Below, in pieces: positions 60,791 through 64,000 of a stretch of DNA of 64,000 nucleotides (position 1 is the stretch's first letter; the number at the start of each line of letters is the position of its first letter). Source of the DNA: Erigeron canadensis (taxonomy: Eukaryota; Streptophyta; Magnoliopsida; Asterales; Asteraceae); assembly GCF_010389155.1 (NCBI RefSeq), contig NC_057761.1:56542587-56606586 (forward strand), given 5' to 3'. The notes beneath the pieces were generated by a model that saw only the letters and a list, made by a program, of their open reading frames with translations, searched no databases and was not told the origin of the DNA. The position numbers and the translations under genes were made by a program.

Positions 60791-63174
60791 CTCATTTCTT
60801 TTATTTCACTTTTTTTGGGTTCAACCTAGTACTAAAGGTCTAGACAAAAGTTGGATTGATTCGAGTAACATGAAATTTGGGTTAGGGTTAACTCATAATT
60901 AGTGTCTAATATGAAACTCAAATACTTCTAAGTTTTTTTATTCTACCATTACTTTCACAATGATCATCTAGTTATTTGATTTTTTGTTAGGTATACTTAT
61001 TTTCAAGATGTAGTTGCTCACTTACAAGTCGGAGATTGATAAACTCGTCTCATACCTTAAGCTGGAGATCAATTGGATACTTCTTCTTCGAGTAATTAAA
61101 TAAGCTTTAGAATGACCCAAGTCGAATAGTAATAACTTTATTAAGTTCGGTTCATTAGTTGAGCAGTGAGTTTGTTCGTCGAGCTCGAACGTCTTCTATT
61201 TTAAAACTTAAAAGTACGTTTGATAATGATGCATTGATTCAATTTTACTTAAAGGCAACGGAGATAAATGAAAATAAATGGCCGACATCTATAATAATGT
61301 AATTTCACTTAAATGTTTTAGCCACTTTAATCCAATGTTGGAGGAGACACTCAACACATTAACACAATCACCACAAACTCATAAAGGTGGTCATCCCATT
61401 TGATCAACATTTAACTTAGAAGACGATAACCGATAACCGGAATAATCAGTATGTTTCCATTACAATTGTTATATTCTATGGTTCCAACATCTACATTTAG
61501 CAACAAAAAAAATCAATTGTTTCCCTTGATTACGTTTCATTTTCATTTTATAGTTTCATATCAGATATATGTATACTTTGAGGACATATTTGATAGAGGA
61601 AAGTTAAATAAAAGAAATGAAAAATATGATGTAATTTTATTTGTTTGGTACAAAAAAATTTTTTTTGAAGGGGCGGAGAAATGTGATTTATCTGAGGGTA
61701 AAGTTTTATGTATTTCAACTTCATCCCATTTTGTGAAGTACAGTAATGGGGTTTTGCATATTAAATTCCTCCATGTTTTTTCTCTTAAGAAATGGGTTCG
61801 CCCTTTTAAAAAAAAAATGATAAATGTACTATGGATTTTGATAATATTATATATACAACATAATGTACAAATAGACAATGCATAAATGTAGTAGGTTAAC
61901 TAAGATATATGGTATTAACATCATCTCTTTCAAAAAATGGTATATATTGGCACAATACGTGTGTGATAATGCACCTGTCATCGTCGTCATTGTCATCGCA
62001 TTGTGTGGGTATCTCATTAGTTTATTCAAAAAACAAAATAACACTTGTTGAGAGATTGTTTAATTAGAATGATATCATAAAAACCTGGTTGCTCTGGCTA
62101 CCTTACGGGCACACATAATATACCCGAATAATATTGTAATAAATTTTATACAACCTGCTTATATAAAAAAGATTCCTTTATGCAATGGACTCGTAACATA
62201 TATGTACCGAATTATCAAATGAGCCACGTTAATTAATCCTTGTGGCGATCGATGTTCATTCCATTGGGTTTTTTTTTTTTTTTACAGTTTTTTTACAGTT
62301 TCGATTTGTGATGTGCAAATTGAATCTATGTGTGTAATGGGTCAATTTATTAATTAGTAATTAGGCTTTGGAAGAAAAAAATTAACCAGGTATCATATGG
62401 ATATATAGAACTACCCATTTGTTCTATATAATGTTAGCGTGAACAAATAAAGTGTTACAAAATAATTATGAATGTTCACACTAAAAAGTGTGAACTTTTA
62501 AATCTAAACATCTTTTAACGTGAAAAAAATTTCTAAACACCTTTAGTTATACATATTTTTATACACATAAAAGCGTGTCAAAATTTTTAATTTGTTCACA
62601 CTAATAAAAAGTGTGAACAAATGCAACATTATTTATAGTGATAATATATCGTGTGGCATATAAATATTTTTATTATTAAAAAAGTTCTCTATTTATTTTA
62701 TGATTTTAAAGTTATTTTAAGTTTTTACTTTTAATTCTCTCTGATTTTCTTATGAAAACAACATGAAATGATTTTTGCTAATTTCTTTATTTAATTTTCT
62801 TTTCATTATCAATACAAATGTATTTATTGAATTTCATAGTCAATACTCATTTCTCTTCATTCTATTTTTCACTTTTCTAAATTTTTTTTTTCTTACCAAA
62901 TATGTCTTGAGAGTTAAAAAAAACAAGATTGATTAAAATATATATAGTATCACATGTGATTTACAATATATCCGTTAGTTAGAATTTAGAAAGAAGTGTT
63001 GCTCAAATGCGTAATTTATCATGAGAACGTAGTCGTATGGTAAATTGTTAGTTCATAACACAAGCTAGGATTTTTTATATGAATCTACTTTTCCTTTTGT
63101 ATTTTTAATTTAGCCTTTTATTTTTTCATCTTTATTAATCTACTTTTTTGAGATAAAAATGAAAAGAAAAAAAA
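60791..63174. other. Gene-free AT-rich spacer
   Basis: No gene recognised. A CATT/GTC-rich end-like sequence at 61970-62025 resembles a decayed Helitron 3' end. At 62430-62630 there are several small stems: 'gttcacactaaaaagtgtgaac' at about 62473 and 'gttcacactaataaaaagtg' at about 62592. A 144-codon open frame at 61451-61885 is AT-driven and matches no family I know. Confidence 0.5.
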
Positions 63175-63345
63175 TCACGAAACCGTTGAACCGGTCAAAC
63201 CGGACCGGCTTACATGGTTTGGTTTGGTCCGGTTAGACAACACACTTGGTCTGGTTTGGTTTAAAATATGTTGAAACCGCGAATCCTGGTTTGATTTGAG
63301 ATTTAGTCAAAACCGGACCAAACCGAACCACGAACACTCCTAGGA
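63175..63345. repeat. AACCGG-rich inverted repeat remnant
   Basis: Dense 'accggaccgg', 'ggtttggtttggtccggtt' on the left and 'aaaaccggaccaaaccgaac' on the right, followed by 'cgaacactcctag'. Looks like a shrunken relative of the AACCG-rich hAT-type elements elsewhere in the window; the left end is not clear. Confidence 0.5.
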
Positions 63346-63827
63346 ACATTTGTGTGTTTTTCAATGTCATTTTACTCCTGAGCAAAATATATCGATGTTT
63401 AGAAGCTACATTTGACTTTTGAGTCGGGTGTAGAAACCTGTAACTATGAACCATACAAAAACAACCAAAGTGGTCGTCAACTCAGATCTTGGTCACAAAG
63501 GGATACAGTCTTGAGGTGCTAATTAGTTCACTATTTACAAAGGATGGATATCGAAGTATATGCAAAAAGTGTGTATATTACCAACTATTATATAGATATA
63601 TTGGTATTTGAGAAACTTAAGACGTGAGATATTCGGTTCAAATCTTGGTGTAACCAAGTTTCAAAATGTTTTAAATTAAAGTCAAACGTTTCTCTTAATA
63701 GTATCTTCTGTAAATGAAGTTGGATATTTAAAAGGCATACAATTAAGTTAGCTCAAATTTACCGTTCAAAATATGAGATAAGATAAAAGGTTAAGTTTGA
63801 AAGATATGATGGATGAAGACGTGATAG

Positions 63828-63858
<31 letters not shown>

Positions 63859-64000
63859 GGTTGCAAAAAGGGTTGGGTTTTTCCTATTCGGTTATATGCA
63901 GTGGCGAGAGTTTGTTTTTCTCACTCAAATTGTATGCGCTATATCTCGTGTCAGTCTAGAATCTAGTCTTGATTATTATCTTTATTATTGTGCTTAGTGA
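63346..64000. other. Right edge of the window, no gene recognised
   Basis: Contains a TTTTG microsatellite at about 63825-63857 and a possible Pol III B box 'ggttcaaatcttgg' at about 63637-63650, too weak to call a SINE. A short plus-strand open frame at 63797-63997 lies over the microsatellite and shows no known domain. Confidence 0.4.

Noticed and set aside
61451..61885. Open frame of 144 codons on the plus strand
   Set aside because: AT-rich composition with many Phe/Ile/Lys residues, no domain, and no splice or promoter context. An overlapping minus-strand frame of similar length shows that the region is open by chance.
58147..64000. Search for exons 3-10 of FAR copy 3 and for another PRORP copy
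   Set aside because: No stretch with the conserved FAR or PRORP motifs was seen on either strand; they may be lost or lie beyond the window.

Overview
This is a plant nuclear window, most likely from a eudicot. The support is AT-rich intergenic DNA, many short spliced exons with GT/AG borders, plant-type gene families (HIRA, alcohol-forming fatty acyl-CoA reductases, proteinaceous RNase P), and dense small DNA transposons, Helitrons, a tRNA-derived SINE and Ty1/copia debris. A family such as Asteraceae is possible but I cannot establish it. All exon models were made by reading splice sites and comparing with remembered family conservation; no alignment was run.

Layout. 1-3805 (+): the 3' seven exons of a HIRA histone-chaperone gene whose 5' end lies outside the window. 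3806-12540: gene-free, with two mutually unrelated Mutator-type foldback MITEs and a hAT-type MITE, each with target-site duplications. 12740-19683 (+): a complete ten-exon fatty acyl-CoA reductase gene (FAR copy 1). 20226-23421: PIF/Harbinger-type sequence with a broken ORF1 (Myb/NAM-like) gene and a nested Tourist-like MITE. 24905-25690: tandem repeats. 26153-31630 (-): a complete six-exon PRORP gene with a 3.4-kb intron. 32225-33240: two copia fragments joined in opposite orientation. 33668-38795: a tRNA-derived SINE and three hAT-type elements with recognisable target duplications. 39526-45513 (+): a complete ten-exon second FAR gene. About 45900-48130 (-): a decayed copy of the PRORP gene. 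48226-57450: nested transposons, minisatellites and Helitron ends. 57502-58146 (+): a third FAR, broken after two exons. 58147-64000: no gene recognised.

The main architectural point is that FAR(+) followed by PRORP(-) occurs as FAR1-PRORP, then FAR2-pseudoPRORP, then pseudoFAR3. This looks like a segmental tandem duplication of a two-gene unit, followed by decay of one PRORP copy and one FAR copy. The two intact FARs would make primary fatty alcohols from acyl-CoA for wax, suberin or pollen-wall lipids; PRORP removes 5' leaders from precursor tRNAs; HIRA deposits histone H3.3. Nothing in the sequence suggests that these three activities are functionally coupled. Helitron-like elements sit in several introns and upstream regions of the FAR copies, and one ends 25 bases before the damaged splice acceptor of the third FAR.
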